NCBI RefSeq assembly: GCF_000426845.1
Contig: NZ_KE384580.1
Span: 53,008 to 117,007, forward strand
Length of the DNA: 64,000 nt
Source: Bradyrhizobium sp. in8p8
GTDB lineage: Bacteria > Pseudomonadota > Alphaproteobacteria > Rhizobiales > Xanthobacteraceae
Direction of reading: 5' to 3'
In this document: positions 1 through 8,823 of the stretch, one piece after another
Numbering within the stretch: position 1 is the first letter of the stretch
Layout of the letters: each line of letters opens with the position of its first letter
Made by a program: the position numbers and the translations under genes
The notes under the pieces: generated by a model
Database searches by the model: none
Told to the model about the DNA's origin: nothing
What the model saw: only the letters and a program-made list of their open reading frames with translations

Positions 1-687
1 CATCCACAAAGACAAATGCGATTCTGGCTCAGTCGCTTAGCCGAACTTCACGGACGACGACGTAATGGCAACCGGTCGAGACCGAGGATCGGAGAACCCG
101 TACCTGTGCATGCGCATCAAGCGCGACAACAGTGGCTGGGACCCGATCCGCGGACTACCATTAGGGCCCGCGGACAGAAATCCGCTTTCGATGAGGCCGG
201 AGCGATGACCGCACCCCGACCATCAGTCGCCAAGACGTCGAAAAAGTCCTTGCCATGCGGACGCCATCCAGCGATGCACAGGTGTGCCCCCCACGGGAGT
301 CAACAAGGATCAACGTTTACATCTGCTGACTATTGTTGACTTCCGTCAGCTCCCTCCCCGCACTATCGTTAACACGTGGACAGCAAGGGTGTCTTCGGCC
401 GAAGAAGCGCCGACCTTGCGTGAGGACGATCTGGCATTCTGGCAAATTCAACCTCTCCAGCTTCTTCAACGGACCAAGCGTATGGCCGGACTCCTTCCAG
501 CCGAATTGACAAGCAAGAACGACGAAGATGAACCGTGCAACCGTCGGCACTGAGTTGAAGCAAGAGTTCGGTGTCTTCTGAACCGACCTCATGCCACACG
601 CCACCAGGCCATCGTAAGTTCGGTCGAAGGGTCGGCCACGGGCGATCACGCTGGCTCAAGATCAGTGCCGGTTTCCTCCGCGCTATC

Positions 688-886
688 GCGGATTTGGCAT
701 TTTGGCAGTCGGGGGAAGATCGCTGCCTGTAATGAAAGAAGGCGAATATGTAACTTTCCTTCCCTGCCTGAGCCTCATCTCAGGGTATTGCCCGGTAGGA
801 TCGGTTTGCAGCCAGGTAGCTGTCAGGTTTGTCGCGCGAATGGCGCGCGACCTCACCAGGGACCGCAAAGCTGCGGACAACACGAT
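688..886 (+). repeat. Leader repeat, copy 1
   Basis: This ~200-bp segment matches 1793-2007 over its whole length with scattered differences (read by eye). In order, both copies have a TTTGGCATTTTGGCA box, an ATGAAAGAAGGC stretch, the CTTATCTCGGG-type motif, a GTCGCGCG/CGCGCGAC hairpin with loop AATGG, and a second small hairpin, CCGCA/TGCGG, whose loop differs between copies. The hairpins sit just before an ATG in both copies. Preservation of the stems with loop changes fits a structured 5' leader, but a simple duplicated promoter region is also possible. Confidence 0.6.
774..799 (+). promoter_or_regulatory. CTTATCTCGGG motif, copy 1 (degenerate)
   Basis: This is the first of four copies of a ~25-bp motif whose consensus begins CTTATCTCGGGGTGTTGCCC and continues GGTAGG. 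It has changes in the first half (CTCATCTCAGGG). It lies inside leader repeat copy 1, where the downstream gene appears to be lost. Confidence 0.5.
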
Positions 887-1316
887 GATCTTCAGTCCTT
901 CACTCCGCTGGCACCAACTACGACCCCATTTACCGACTTATCGATCGCGGTTTCGCTTTCGTAACCGAAATCGCAACTCTTAGTTCGGACGCCAATGTGA
1001 ACATTTTCCAGAGCGATGACCTGGCCGGGCGGTACTTGCCGAGTCCGATTCACGTACTTGCGGACAAACTGACGCGGAATCTGGCCTGCATCCGCACGAA
1101 CCCCGGTCTTTTTGCTTTTTCGCCGATGAGCGTATTCGAGGCAGAGCATCGCTGCGCCGATTGCCCCACGCCACGATTTGCAATCGGGCCATCGCGGTCG
1201 CGATATGGCTTTCATGAGGTTTCCGAAAGCGTGTTGCAAATCCAAATTGAAATCAGTCGTGCCGGGGCGCCGGCGACTTCATGTTGCAGATTGATCAGGT
1301 GGAATATTGAACTGTG

Positions 1317-1445
1317 ATGAATGAAAACGCGGTCAGCGTCGTCGCTGACAACCGCTTGGCGTGTCGTGACCAGACTGACGTTGAGGCTAGCCGCGTATGG
1401 CTGAAAGCACGGCTTGAGGCGCTCGCGTTGAAGGCGGCGGATTAA
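1317..1445 (+). CDS. Possible 42-residue small protein
   Basis: A clean 42-codon frame begins at an ATG that overlaps the stop of an upstream frame (TGATG) and ends with TAA at 1443-1445. The product is rich in alanine, leucine and acidic residues, with a predicted helical C-terminal half (VWLKARLEALALKAAD). A GGTGGA stretch lies about 11 bases before the start. I do not recognise it. It could be a genuine small plasmid protein or the residue of a degraded gene; nothing nearby gives it a function. Confidence 0.25.
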   Translation: MNENAVSVVADNRLACRDQTDVEASRVWLKARLEALALKAAD

Positions 1446-1792
1446 CCCGGAACGGAAAGTCTAGCTGATGCGCGCGGCATGCCCTGTGCCGGCGCATCAC
1501 AAATGGGCCTCTCTTGAGTATCAGGCGCAGCCCAGCGCGCTTTACGTAAAATCCGCGGATGTCATACGACCCAGGATAGTTACCATTTTGCTCTGATCGA
1601 GCTTTGGCATTTTGGCTTTTCGGCAGCGCCGCCGTCAATCCAGCTTCGATTGGGGGGCGCGCCCGGTTGTCTTGAGCATGAATCCGAACATGAGACGGAT
1701 CATTTGAAGACGTATGCACCTGTCAAAATGCCAATATGCCAGAATTGCCGGGACTAGGCCTAAAACCAGTCCCGTAGCTCCGCATTAACGGC

Positions 1793-1817
1793 TTTTGACA
1801 TTTTGGCATTTTGGCAG
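1793..1817 (+). promoter_or_regulatory. Tandem TTTTGGCA repeat box
   Basis: Three consecutive CATTTTGG-like units with a 9-bp period (TTTTGACATTTTGGCA then TTTTGGCAG) lie at the start of leader copy 2. Related boxes occur at 693-708, 1603-1616, 1721-1741 (opposite orientation) and 17691-17716. The 9-bp spacing resembles an iteron or multimeric repressor site rather than a sigma-70 promoter. The binding protein is unknown. Confidence 0.5.
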
Positions 1818-1885
1818 GGCCGGTGCTCCCCGATGATGAAAGAAGGCCAACACGAAAATTTCGACCAATCTTCCCTGCCGGAGCC

Positions 1886-1911
1886 CTTATCTCGGGGTGT
1901 TGCCCGGTAAG
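1886..1911 (+). promoter_or_regulatory. CTTATCTCGGG motif, copy 2
   Basis: This is the copy closest to consensus and lies about 95 bases upstream of the DUF3987 start codon. Sister copies precede the ParA-like transfer gene (20179-20204) and the TrwC relaxase gene (23604-23629), which suggests common control of these genes. Confidence 0.5.
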
Positions 1912-2004
1912 GTCGGTTTTCCGCCGGGTAGCTGTGAGGTTCGTCGCGCGAATGGCGCGTGACGCGTGACCTCACCAGGGACCGCAGAATTGCGGAAAAA
2001 CCAT

Positions 2005-3066
2005 ATGGCCAGACAAGCTAAGCCCAAGCAGGAGCCGAAACTCAACCAGGCTAACGTGCACGAATTAGGGGCCGATGCCCCCATCATGATTGGCTCGGCG
2101 GAGGCATCGGGAGCGGAGCGTCCCGATGCCTCCAACACCGACGGGTGGCCGACCTTCGATCCTTCGTTTCTGTTGCCGACGACGTCGCCGGCTCCGCGCT
2201 TCCCGGTTGAGTCATTGCCGGCGAACCTTCGTTCGCTGGTTGTAGATTTTGCGGAGGCCCGCTTGCTCTGCGCCGACTATGTCGCGGGCTCCATCTTGAC
2301 CGCCTGCTCGGGCGCGATCGGCAACCGCGCCCGCCTTCTGACATTCGACGGCGATGCAGAGCCCCTGGCGGTGTTCACCGGCCTTATCGGGCCGCCGTCA
2401 GTCGGCAAATCGCTGGGGATCAGTGTGGTTGAACGGCCTCTTCTTGCGATCGAGCACGAGATGCAGAAAGCGCACGGGTTGATGCTGAAGGGGACCGAGC
2501 ACAAATTCCTGGAGAAATTCGACCGAAAGCTGCGCGAAACCGTCGCGCGGCGCCTGTTGCTCGAAGGCATTCCGATGGAGAACGAAGCTTCCGATGGAGA
2601 TGGTGTCGTCGCGGCGCCCGGGATCATTCTCTCGGAGTTCAGTGGTGCCGGCCTGCTGGATGAGCTTCGCACCGGAATCGATGGCCGCATGATGCTCTCG
2701 CACGAACTCAGCGGTGCGTTGGCGTTCGGAGCATCAAATCAAGGTCTCCGGTCGCGCGGCCTCATCCTGAAGGGCTACGATGGCAAGCCGCACGTCGTTC
2801 GCACCAAGAGCGAAGGGAAGGTTTTCATTCCGGCGCTTCTGGTCTCAATTTTGGGCGCGACGCAGCCGAGCCGACTTCCTGCGCTGCTGGGCGACGCTCA
2901 CGACGGATTGGCTGCACGAACGTGGTGGATCTATCCGGACGTCGAGCCGCGCGTCCAGTTGCCGCGCGCACCGGGGCCTGTCGAACGATTGTCGGCACTC
3001 TTGAGCCGTCTTTGGGCGGGATGCAGGGGCACGCAAATTATGCGCCCTGCGTCATCGAGGATCTGA
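2005..3066 (+). pseudogene. DUF3987 family protein, 3' end lost by recombination
   Basis: The frame encodes a DUF3987-type P-loop protein, a family found in phage and plasmid primase/helicase-like genes. The ATG at 2005 gives MARQAKPKQEPK and is preferred over the upstream in-frame start at 1966, which lies inside the leader. A Walker A motif, GPPSVGKS, is visible with Lys at about residue 135. It is followed by the long helical segment and the LSEFSGAGLLDELR and GLAARTWWIYPD stretches typical of the family. Family similarity stops near position 3000 (SRLW). The next bases belong to a yhaO-type gene in another frame, and the DUF3987 frame ends in unrelated residues at 3066. About one third of the expected protein is missing. 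The product, if made, is probably non-functional. Confidence 0.7.
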
Positions 3067-3779
3067 TCAACAAGGGCTACGACTATGGGGCGCTTGCGCA
3101 TGTGCATCAAGCCGCGGTTCTCAATGAGCGGCCGCATGTCGTCTTCTGCGGCAACCTGCAAGGCCGACACATCCGCGAAAGCGGCCCGAAAGGCGCTTCG
3201 CCTGTCGCGGTCGAGGACGGCCAGGTCGAGGCGATCTCGCCGCTCCACGTGGATTGCGTGCGCTGGATCCATTTGCCGGTGCCGGTGGGCTCTTGCAACG
3301 CATCGGCCGACGCCATCGATCGCGTGCGCGCGGCAATCGAGAACGCCGTGGCGCGCAACGCGCAAGGCCGTCTTTTGGCATGCAGGGTTGAGTTGACCGG
3401 GCAGACAAAGCTGCACGGCGAGTTGCTCGCGTCGGCGGATCGCCTCCTTGCAGAGGCGCGGGCCGCCGCTTTGGGCTTGGGCGAGGAGACGGCCTGGATC
3501 GAGCGCCTCGTTATCGCGACCGCAAGCCCTGACGCCTCAGCCTCCCGCAAGGACGCTCTGGGCGATTTGCAGCGGATGATCCAGGGCGCCGGAGGCGATG
3601 CTGACCTTCAGGCGCGGCTCGCGTCGGAGCTTGGCGATCTCGTCCGCAAGCTGCCCCACGATATCCGAGCGGAGTCGAGCGACGCTGCATTGAAGGCCGC
3701 CATCGATGCCGACATCGCGGGCGTCATCACGCATGCCGGCGCGTATCTCAATGCACGCCTCGCAGCAGAGAAGGTGTAA
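3000..3779 (+). pseudogene. yhaO-type DNA repair exonuclease, C-terminal remnant
   Basis: Translation from about 3000 gives LEPSLGGMQGHANYAPC, then GYDYGALAHVHQ and NLQGRHIRESGPKGA. This is the C-terminal part of the YhaO/SbcD-like metallophosphoesterase family, including the GHVH-type metal ligand motif. The N-terminal half with the DxH, GNHD and other metal-binding motifs is absent, and its place is taken by the DUF3987 fragment in a different frame. No suitable start codon lies inside the remnant except ones created by the fusion (2922). The gene ends at TAA 3777-3779, four bases before the yhaN-type gene, which is the usual operon order. The nuclease should be inactive. Confidence 0.75.
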
Positions 3780-3783
3780 TCCG

Positions 3784-6700
3784 ATGCGCATCCGACAGCT
3801 TGATCTTCTCAAGTATGGGCATTTCACGAACGCCACCATCGACCTTCCGGCTGGCAAGCCGGACTTCCAGATGCTGCTCGGCGAGAATGAGGCCGGCAAG
3901 TCCACGACCATGGGCGGTGTCGAAGATTTGCTCTTTGGCATCCCGGCTAATTCACCGCGCAACTTCCTGCACGAGTACAACGCCATGCGGGTGGGAGCGC
4001 TCCTGGAGAAGGGCGTCGAGACGCTCAAAGTGCGCCGCCGCAAAGGCAACAAGGACACGCTGCTGGGTGATGACGACATTCCGCTCCCGTCGGGCGAGGG
4101 GGCGCTCGCCCCGTTTCTTGCGGGCGCGGATCGCCGCTTCTACACACGGATGTTCAGCCTCGATCATCCACGCCTGCAACAGGGCGGCAAGGACATCTTG
4201 CAAGCCCAAGACGATGTCGGCCAGATGCTGTTCTCGGCGAGCGCCGGCATCACGGGCCTGCGCGAGACACTTAAAGCCATGGAGGCTGAAGCCGACGCGC
4301 TTTGGGCCTCGCGCCGGGCGGCGCACCGCAAGTATTTCCAGGCGGAAGAACGCCTGAAGGCAGCCGAAGCGGGCTTGCGCGAAAACGTCGTGACCACAAG
4401 CAAGTGGCAGTTGCTCAAAAGCACCTTCGAGACATCGAACGATGCACACACCGCGATCGAGCAGGAAATCGAGCTCAAATCGGCGGAGCTGAGCAAGCTC
4501 AACCGCATTCGCCGTGTGTGCCGCGACGTACGCAAGCGCGCGGAGACGCAAAGCGCCATTGAGACGCTCGGGACCGTAATTGCGTTTGATGCCGATGCCG
4601 CCCGAATCCTGGAGGCGGCGGCGGCTGATGAAGCCGCGGCCACCGCGCGTATCGTCGCCTTGAGCGAGCAGATTGCGGCCCTTGAGGTCGAACGGGGAGC
4701 GCTCAACTTCGATGACGGATTGCTCGCGCGCGCCGAAGACATCGCGCAACTTCGTGATCGCCGCATTCAGGTCCGGGCCGGCAAAGCCGATCTCCCCAAG
4801 CGGCGGGCGGAACTTGCGGCGGCCGAGGCGGCACTCCTTCGACTCGCCGCAGAACTCGAATGGAGCGGTGACCTCGATCAGGTGATCGGGCGGATTCCCG
4901 CTAAGGCCAAAGTGGCCGCCCTTCGCGGCTTGCTCAATCGGCGCGGCGCGCAGTCCAGCGCGGTTGAGAATGCAAGAGGGGCCGTGGCCGAAGCGCAGGA
5001 GAAACTCGCCGAGATCGAGGCCGATATCGAGGCGCTCGGCGCACTGACCGATGTGTCCAAGCTCGCAATGACCATCAAGGCTGTCCGCGAACTCGGCGAC
5101 CTTGCCGGCCAGATCGCCAATTCCAAGCGCGCCGAGCAGGAGGCGCAGGCCGCGATCGAACGCGCGCTGAAAGCCTTGCGCCCGGCGGTGGCTGAATCTG
5201 CCGTTCTTGGGTCCATGCACGTTCCGCCGCTCGCTGCCGTTGAAGCCCACCGTGATGCTTGCCGCGGCCTCGAACAACGGCAGCAGACCTGCCGCGAACG
5301 CATCCGCCATGCACAGCAAGAACGCGCACGGCATCGCAAAGCCCATGAGCGCCTGATCGCCGACGAGCAACTCGTCTCGGCCGATGAAATTGAGCGCTTA
5401 CGCGGCCGGCGCGACGCGGGCTGGTCCATTATCCGGCGGCGCCACCTTGAGGGCGCCGCGGTTCCGGGAGATGAGGTTGCGGCCTTTTCCCCGTCGGGGG
5501 TGCTCGCGGAAGACTTCGAGACCGCGATCCAGGTTGCGGATACGGCGGCGGATCGCCGCTTCGAGCATGCCGGCGCGGCCGCGCAGCTCGCGGTCATTGG
5601 CCGGCAGATCAGCGAGCAGGACGATTTACTGGAGTCCTTGGGCCTGGAAGAGAAGGCGCTGGAAGAAGAGCGCACGAAGCTCGATGTTGCTTGGAGCCAA
5701 TTGTGGGCTGGCGTCTTCGCCGCGCCCGAGACCCCGGACGTAATGATCGAGTGGCTGCGCGCACGCTCCGATATCCTGGAACGCATCGCGGCACGCGGCG
5801 CAGCCGAGCGGGATACGAGCGCCTGCCAGCAGCGTGTGGCGGAGGCCAAGCGACTCGTCCTGGCCGAACTTGGCGCGCTGGGTCTCTCCACAGATGCGCT
5901 GTCCGGCCAGCCGCTCCTTCTGGTCGTGGAGGCCGCCGCTTCGGTGGAACGCACGCATGAAACCGCCGCCAAAGCCCGGCGCGATCTTGATGCCGCGTAT
6001 CACAAGGCGGCAGGCGCCTTGACGCGCAAGCATAAGGATCTGGAGAAGGCAGAGGCTGAATGGAAAGCGTGGACGGCCGAATGGGCTTCGGCACTGAAGA
6101 CTCTGCAATTCCCGCTGACAGCGGCGCCCGAGACCGCGGAAGCGCAAATCAATGCCCTCGACGATATGCGCGAAACTTCCGTGCGCATCAATGACCTCAG
6201 GCATGAGCGGATCGAAAAGATCGAAAGGGATACGATGGCATTCGAGGCCAACGTGGCCGCATTGGTGCAGGCCATCGCGCCGCACCTGCACGGCACCGAT
6301 GCCGAGGAAGCCGTCTTGAATCTCGATCGTCTCGCAGCCGAAGCTGCGCGTGTTCGCGATCTCAAAGCCGCCAAAGAGACAGGCATCGGCGGCGTTCAGA
6401 AGAAGATCGAGGAATGCCGCGCATCGAGCGCCGAAGCCCGCGACATCATCGCGCGCTTACAGCGGATGGCTTCGGTCTCAACCATCGACGACCTGCGCAC
6501 CGCCATCCGGCGTTCAGATGAAATGCGTGCGCTGACTGGAGAATTGGATCGCCTCACCAAGGCGCTGACACAGGATGGAGACGGCCTCTCAGTCGCGGAC
6601 TTGGCCGCCGAGTGCACTGGCATCGATCTCGACGCCACCGCCGCGAAGGAGCAGACGATCAACGACGAAGTACAGGAATTGCGCAACAACCTGATGGAGG

Positions 6701-7341
6701 CGCGCGAAACCCGCAACGCCGCCCGCCAGGCCTTCGAGGCCATCGGCGGGGACGACAAGGCGGCGAGGGACGCAGCGGATCGCCAAACGGCGCTTGCCGA
6801 GATGACTGAGATCGCCGAACAATACGTCCGGCTGCGCTCGGCCATCGTGCTGCTGCAATGGGCGATCGATCGCTACCGGCGCGAAAAGCAGGCGCCATTG
6901 CTCAAGCGCGCGGGGGAGCTGTTCGCCATGCTCACCTGCGGATCGTTCAAGACGCTCCAGCTCGAATTCGACGACCACGACAATGTGCAGCTCGCCGGCA
7001 TCCGCGACGACGGCCGCCGGGTGGCCGTCGCCGGAATGAGTTCCGGCACCGCGGACCAGCTCTATCTCGCGCTGCGCATCGCCGCGGTCGAAGACTATCT
7101 TGACCACGCCGAGCCCATGCCGTTCATCGCGGACGATCTGTTCATCAACTTCGACGACAAGCGCGCGGCGGCCGGCTTCCGCGTGCTGGGGGAGCTGGCG
7201 AAGAAGACGCAAGTTCTATTCTTCACGCACCACGAGCATCTGCTTGAGGTTGCACGAAAGGCCTTGGGCGTCCCGATTACCGGCGCTACGCTGCCGGCGG
7301 CCGCCGCGAGCCCGCCGACGCCGCAGTCGGAGGCCGCCTGA
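3784..7341 (+). CDS. YhaN-type AAA/SMC-like ATPase
   Basis: This 1185-residue protein belongs to the YhaN/SbcC-like group of coiled-coil ATPases that normally pair with a YhaO-type nuclease in DNA end processing. The N-terminus MRIRQLDLLKYGHF leads to a Walker A motif, GENEAGKST (Lys39). About 1000 residues of alanine- and glutamate-rich coiled coil follow. The C-terminal half-site has an ABC signature-like SSGTADQLYLALR (near residue 1085), Walker B PFIADDLFINFDD (near 1117) and an H-loop, FFTHHEHL. All ATPase elements are present, so the protein looks intact although its nuclease partner just upstream is truncated. It might have been retained because it works with the downstream locus, which starts 175 bases later on the same strand; this is inference. 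Confidence 0.85.
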   Translation: MRIRQLDLLKYGHFTNATIDLPAGKPDFQMLLGENEAGKSTTMGGVEDLLFGIPANSPRNFLHEYNAMRVGALLEKGVETLKVRRRKGNKDTLLGDDDIPLPSGEGALAPFLAGADRRFYTRMFSLDHPRLQQGGKDILQAQDDVGQMLFSASAGITGLRETLKAMEAEADALWASRRAAHRKYFQAEERLKAAEAGLRENVVTTSKWQLLKSTFETSNDAHTAIEQEIELKSAELSKLNRIRRVCRDVRKRAETQSAIETLGTVIAFDADAARILEAAAADEAAATARIVALSEQIAALEVERGALNFDDGLLARAEDIAQLRDRRIQVRAGKADLPKRRAELAAAEAALLRLAAELEWSGDLDQVIGRIPAKAKVAALRGLLNRRGAQSSAVENARGAVAEAQEKLAEIEADIEALGALTDVSKLAMTIKAVRELGDLAGQIANSKRAEQEAQAAIERALKALRPAVAESAVLGSMHVPPLAAVEAHRDACRGLEQRQQTCRERIRHAQQERARHRKAHERLIADEQLVSADEIERLRGRRDAGWSIIRRRHLEGAAVPGDEVAAFSPSGVLAEDFETAIQVADTAADRRFEHAGAAAQLAVIGRQISEQDDLLESLGLEEKALEEERTKLDVAWSQLWAGVFAAPETPDVMIEWLRARSDILERIAARGAAERDTSACQQRVAEAKRLVLAELGALGLSTDALSGQPLLLVVEAAASVERTHETAAKARRDLDAAYHKAAGALTRKHKDLEKAEAEWKAWTAEWASALKTLQFPLTAAPETAEAQINALDDMRETSVRINDLRHERIEKIERDTMAFEANVAALVQAIAPHLHGTDAEEAVLNLDRLAAEAARVRDLKAAKETGIGGVQKKIEECRASSAEARDIIARLQRMASVSTIDDLRTAIRRSDEMRALTGELDRLTKALTQDGDGLSVADLAAECTGIDLDATAAKEQTINDEVQELRNNLMEARETRNAARQAFEAIGGDDKAARDAADRQTALAEMTEIAEQYVRLRSAIVLLQWAIDRYRREKQAPLLKRAGELFAMLTCGSFKTLQLEFDDHDNVQLAGIRDDGRRVAVAGMSSGTADQLYLALRIAAVEDYLDHAEPMPFIADDLFINFDDKRAAAGFRVLGELAKKTQVLFFTHHEHLLEVARKALGVPITGATLPAAAASPPTPQSEAA

Positions 7342-7516
7342 AGCCAAGTTATTTCCCGTAATTTATGGTATCACTCTGATGTTTTTCCTTTTATTTCAAT
7401 GGCTTAAAGGACGACAAATCTACATTTGAAGAAATATTCGGACCCCGCTTCCGGAATTTTGGATGTGCGGTCGCTTCCTAGGTAGGGCCGCCCTTCCGGA
7501 TCGCGAGGTTAAAAAC
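7342..7516 (+). promoter_or_regulatory. AT-rich promoter-like spacer
   Basis: The 175 bases between the YhaN stop and the next start are clearly more AT-rich than the surrounding genes, with T-runs around 7380-7395 and an ATTTGAAGAAATATTCGG stretch near 7421-7438. This is the most likely place for a promoter driving the seven-gene ubiquitin-like locus. I cannot name a sigma-factor consensus with confidence. Confidence 0.4.
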
Positions 7517-8206
7517 ATGAAGACAGGTGCCAAGACGCCCGAGGAACCGCCCTCGCCATCCGACCTGGAAGGTTGGAGGCAAGTCGCCGCCGGCAACGGC
7601 CTTCGCCGCTTGCCGCCTGGAGACGTCGTGGCCGCGATACAGCACATCGGCCCCAATGGCGATCAACGGCTGCTTGCCGCTCTGATCAACCACGTCTCGG
7701 ACGAGTTGTTGCGCCGCATCAAACGGCTGGTCGGCAAGAACCACCGCAACGAGGGTGAGGACATTATCTGGCGTGCGCACCACCAGTTGATCGTGGCGGT
7801 GCTGAGGCCGAACTCGAAGGACGGGCAGGCGCTCTGCAAGACCTTCAAGACCTGCGTCGAATTCCGCGTTGCCGACGCGATCCGCGCGGAGCGCAAATAC
7901 GCCTACCGCAACAAGCCCTTCAAGACGCAGCCCGGCGTCGCCGATGACGGCGAGGAAATTCTCGAAACCATCGAGCCGCCCGAGGAAGGCAGCGAGCAGG
8001 CGGCCGAGGTTCAACAATTGCTGAATAGGATTCCTGATCCGAGAAAGCGCGAGGCATTCCGCCTGCATATGCACGGATGCCCCCTTGGTCCCGGGATCGG
8101 CACGACGTCGATCGCGGAGCAACTCGGAATCAGCGCTAAAACCGCTGGAGAGTGGATCGCCGAGACCAAAGCTCTCCTCAAGATTGAGATAGGAGCCGCC
8201 CCATGA
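7517..8206 (+). CDS. Sigma-70-like / HTH protein at head of ubiquitin-like locus
   Basis: This 229-residue protein looks like a diverged RNA polymerase sigma-factor-type protein. A helical region (INHVSDELLRRIKRLVGKN through FRVADAIRAERK) resembles sigma region 2. The C-terminus has a helix-turn-helix, TTSIAEQLGISAKTAGEWI, at about residues 197-215, as in sigma region 4. The ATG at 7517 is preferred to the in-frame ATG at 7463, because the first 18 residues from 7463 are cysteine- and arginine-rich and unlike the rest. The stop overlaps the next start by four bases (ATGA at 8203), so translation is coupled. It could be the dedicated regulator of the downstream operon. Confidence 0.6.
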   Translation: MKTGAKTPEEPPSPSDLEGWRQVAAGNGLRRLPPGDVVAAIQHIGPNGDQRLLAALINHVSDELLRRIKRLVGKNHRNEGEDIIWRAHHQLIVAVLRPNSKDGQALCKTFKTCVEFRVADAIRAERKYAYRNKPFKTQPGVADDGEEILETIEPPEEGSEQAAEVQQLLNRIPDPRKREAFRLHMHGCPLGPGIGTTSIAEQLGISAKTAGEWIAETKALLKIEIGAAP

Positions 8207-8820
8207 TTGAACAAAACAGAAATCCCGAACGGGACGACGTGTTGTTCGCATTCCACCAGACTTGCGACAACCCGACCGCTGAGCAGGTGTCCGAATGGAC
8301 GCGCCGGTATCCGCAGTATGCCGACGATATCCGTGAGCACGCCGCCCTGCGCACGCAGTGGTCTTCGGAGTCCGACGAGCCCGGCGACGAGCCCGACGAG
8401 AGCATGCTTGCGCGCGGGCGCAGCCATGCCCTGAATCTGCTTCACAGCGCGCGTCAAGAAGCCGCTGCCGCCCAGAACGTTTCTGAAAAGACATGGCCCC
8501 ATGCCGTGTCGGCGGCCGGCTTCGATATTCCGCGGCTTGCGCGCTGTATCAACATCGATCGCATGGTTCTGGCCGAGCTGAATGCCGGCCGCATGCGCTT
8601 GCCGTTGGGCCGGCGTTTGACGGATGCGCTCACGGACGTACTCGGCATGAGCGCCGCTTGGCTTGAGCGCGTGGTAACCGATCTCTTGGCGGGGCCCCGG
8701 CGATTGGGCCACGCCAAGGCGGATGAAGCGCCCACCATCAATACGCGATCCTATGCTGAGGTCATTCAGGCCAGCTCCATGTCGGAGGATGAAAAACACT
8801 ATTGGCTTGGAGAGGACTAA
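8203..8820 (+). CDS. XRE-like DNA-binding protein partnered with the sigma-like gene
   Basis: This 205-residue protein starts inside the stop codon of the sigma-like gene and ends three bases before the helicase gene, so the three are co-translated. The N-terminal half is acidic and tryptophan-containing (RRYPQYADDIREHAALR). The middle (residues about 98-150: AAGFDIPRLARCINID, LNAGRMRLPLGRRLTDAL) resembles an XRE-type helix-turn-helix. XRE proteins are frequent partners of IrrE-type peptidases, which cleave them, and the following gene begins with an IrrE domain. It is therefore a candidate repressor or anti-sigma substrate. That role is inferred from context only. Confidence 0.55.
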   Translation: MIEQNRNPERDDVLFAFHQTCDNPTAEQVSEWTRRYPQYADDIREHAALRTQWSSESDEPGDEPDESMLARGRSHALNLLHSARQEAAAAQNVSEKTWPHAVSAAGFDIPRLARCINIDRMVLAELNAGRMRLPLGRRLTDALTDVLGMSAAWLERVVTDLLAGPRRLGHAKADEAPTINTRSYAEVIQASSMSEDEKHYWLGED

Positions 8821-8823
8821 GGC

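Larger units (their letters stand above)
1..1965. other. Repeat-rich stretch without a convincing gene
   Basis: No open frame here resembles a known protein, and the frames have mixed third-position composition. The stretch holds several TTTGGCATTTTGGCA-type sites, the first copy of a ~200-bp leader repeat (about 688-886) and most of the second copy (1793 onward). A spaced inverted repeat, GTCAACAA (299-306) with TTGTTGAC (333-340), is also present. Copy 1 of the leader is no longer followed by the DUF3987 gene that follows copy 2. The likeliest reading is decayed plasmid sequence left by rearrangement. Possible small frames at 997-1317 (+) and 892-1245 (-) overlap each other and cannot both be real. 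Confidence 0.6.
1793..2007 (+). repeat. Leader repeat, copy 2, in front of the DUF3987 gene
   Basis: This is the second copy of the leader seen at 688-886. It starts with the tandem TTTTGACATTTTGGCA box, carries the best copy of the CTTATCTCGGG motif at 1886-1911, and ends with two hairpins immediately upstream of the ATG at 2005. The first hairpin has a 7-bp local duplication (TGACGCG) compared with copy 1. Its position shows that it is the 5' region of the DUF3987 gene. Confidence 0.6.

Noticed and set aside
892..1245. 117-codon minus-strand frame with a fairly protein-like composition
   Set aside because: No motif, no ribosome binding site, and it overlaps an equally weak plus-strand frame at 997-1317; not enough support for either.
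3952..5370. 472-codon minus-strand frame
   Set aside because: It is antisense to the YhaN-type ATPase coiled coil and is a by-product of GC-rich codon bias.
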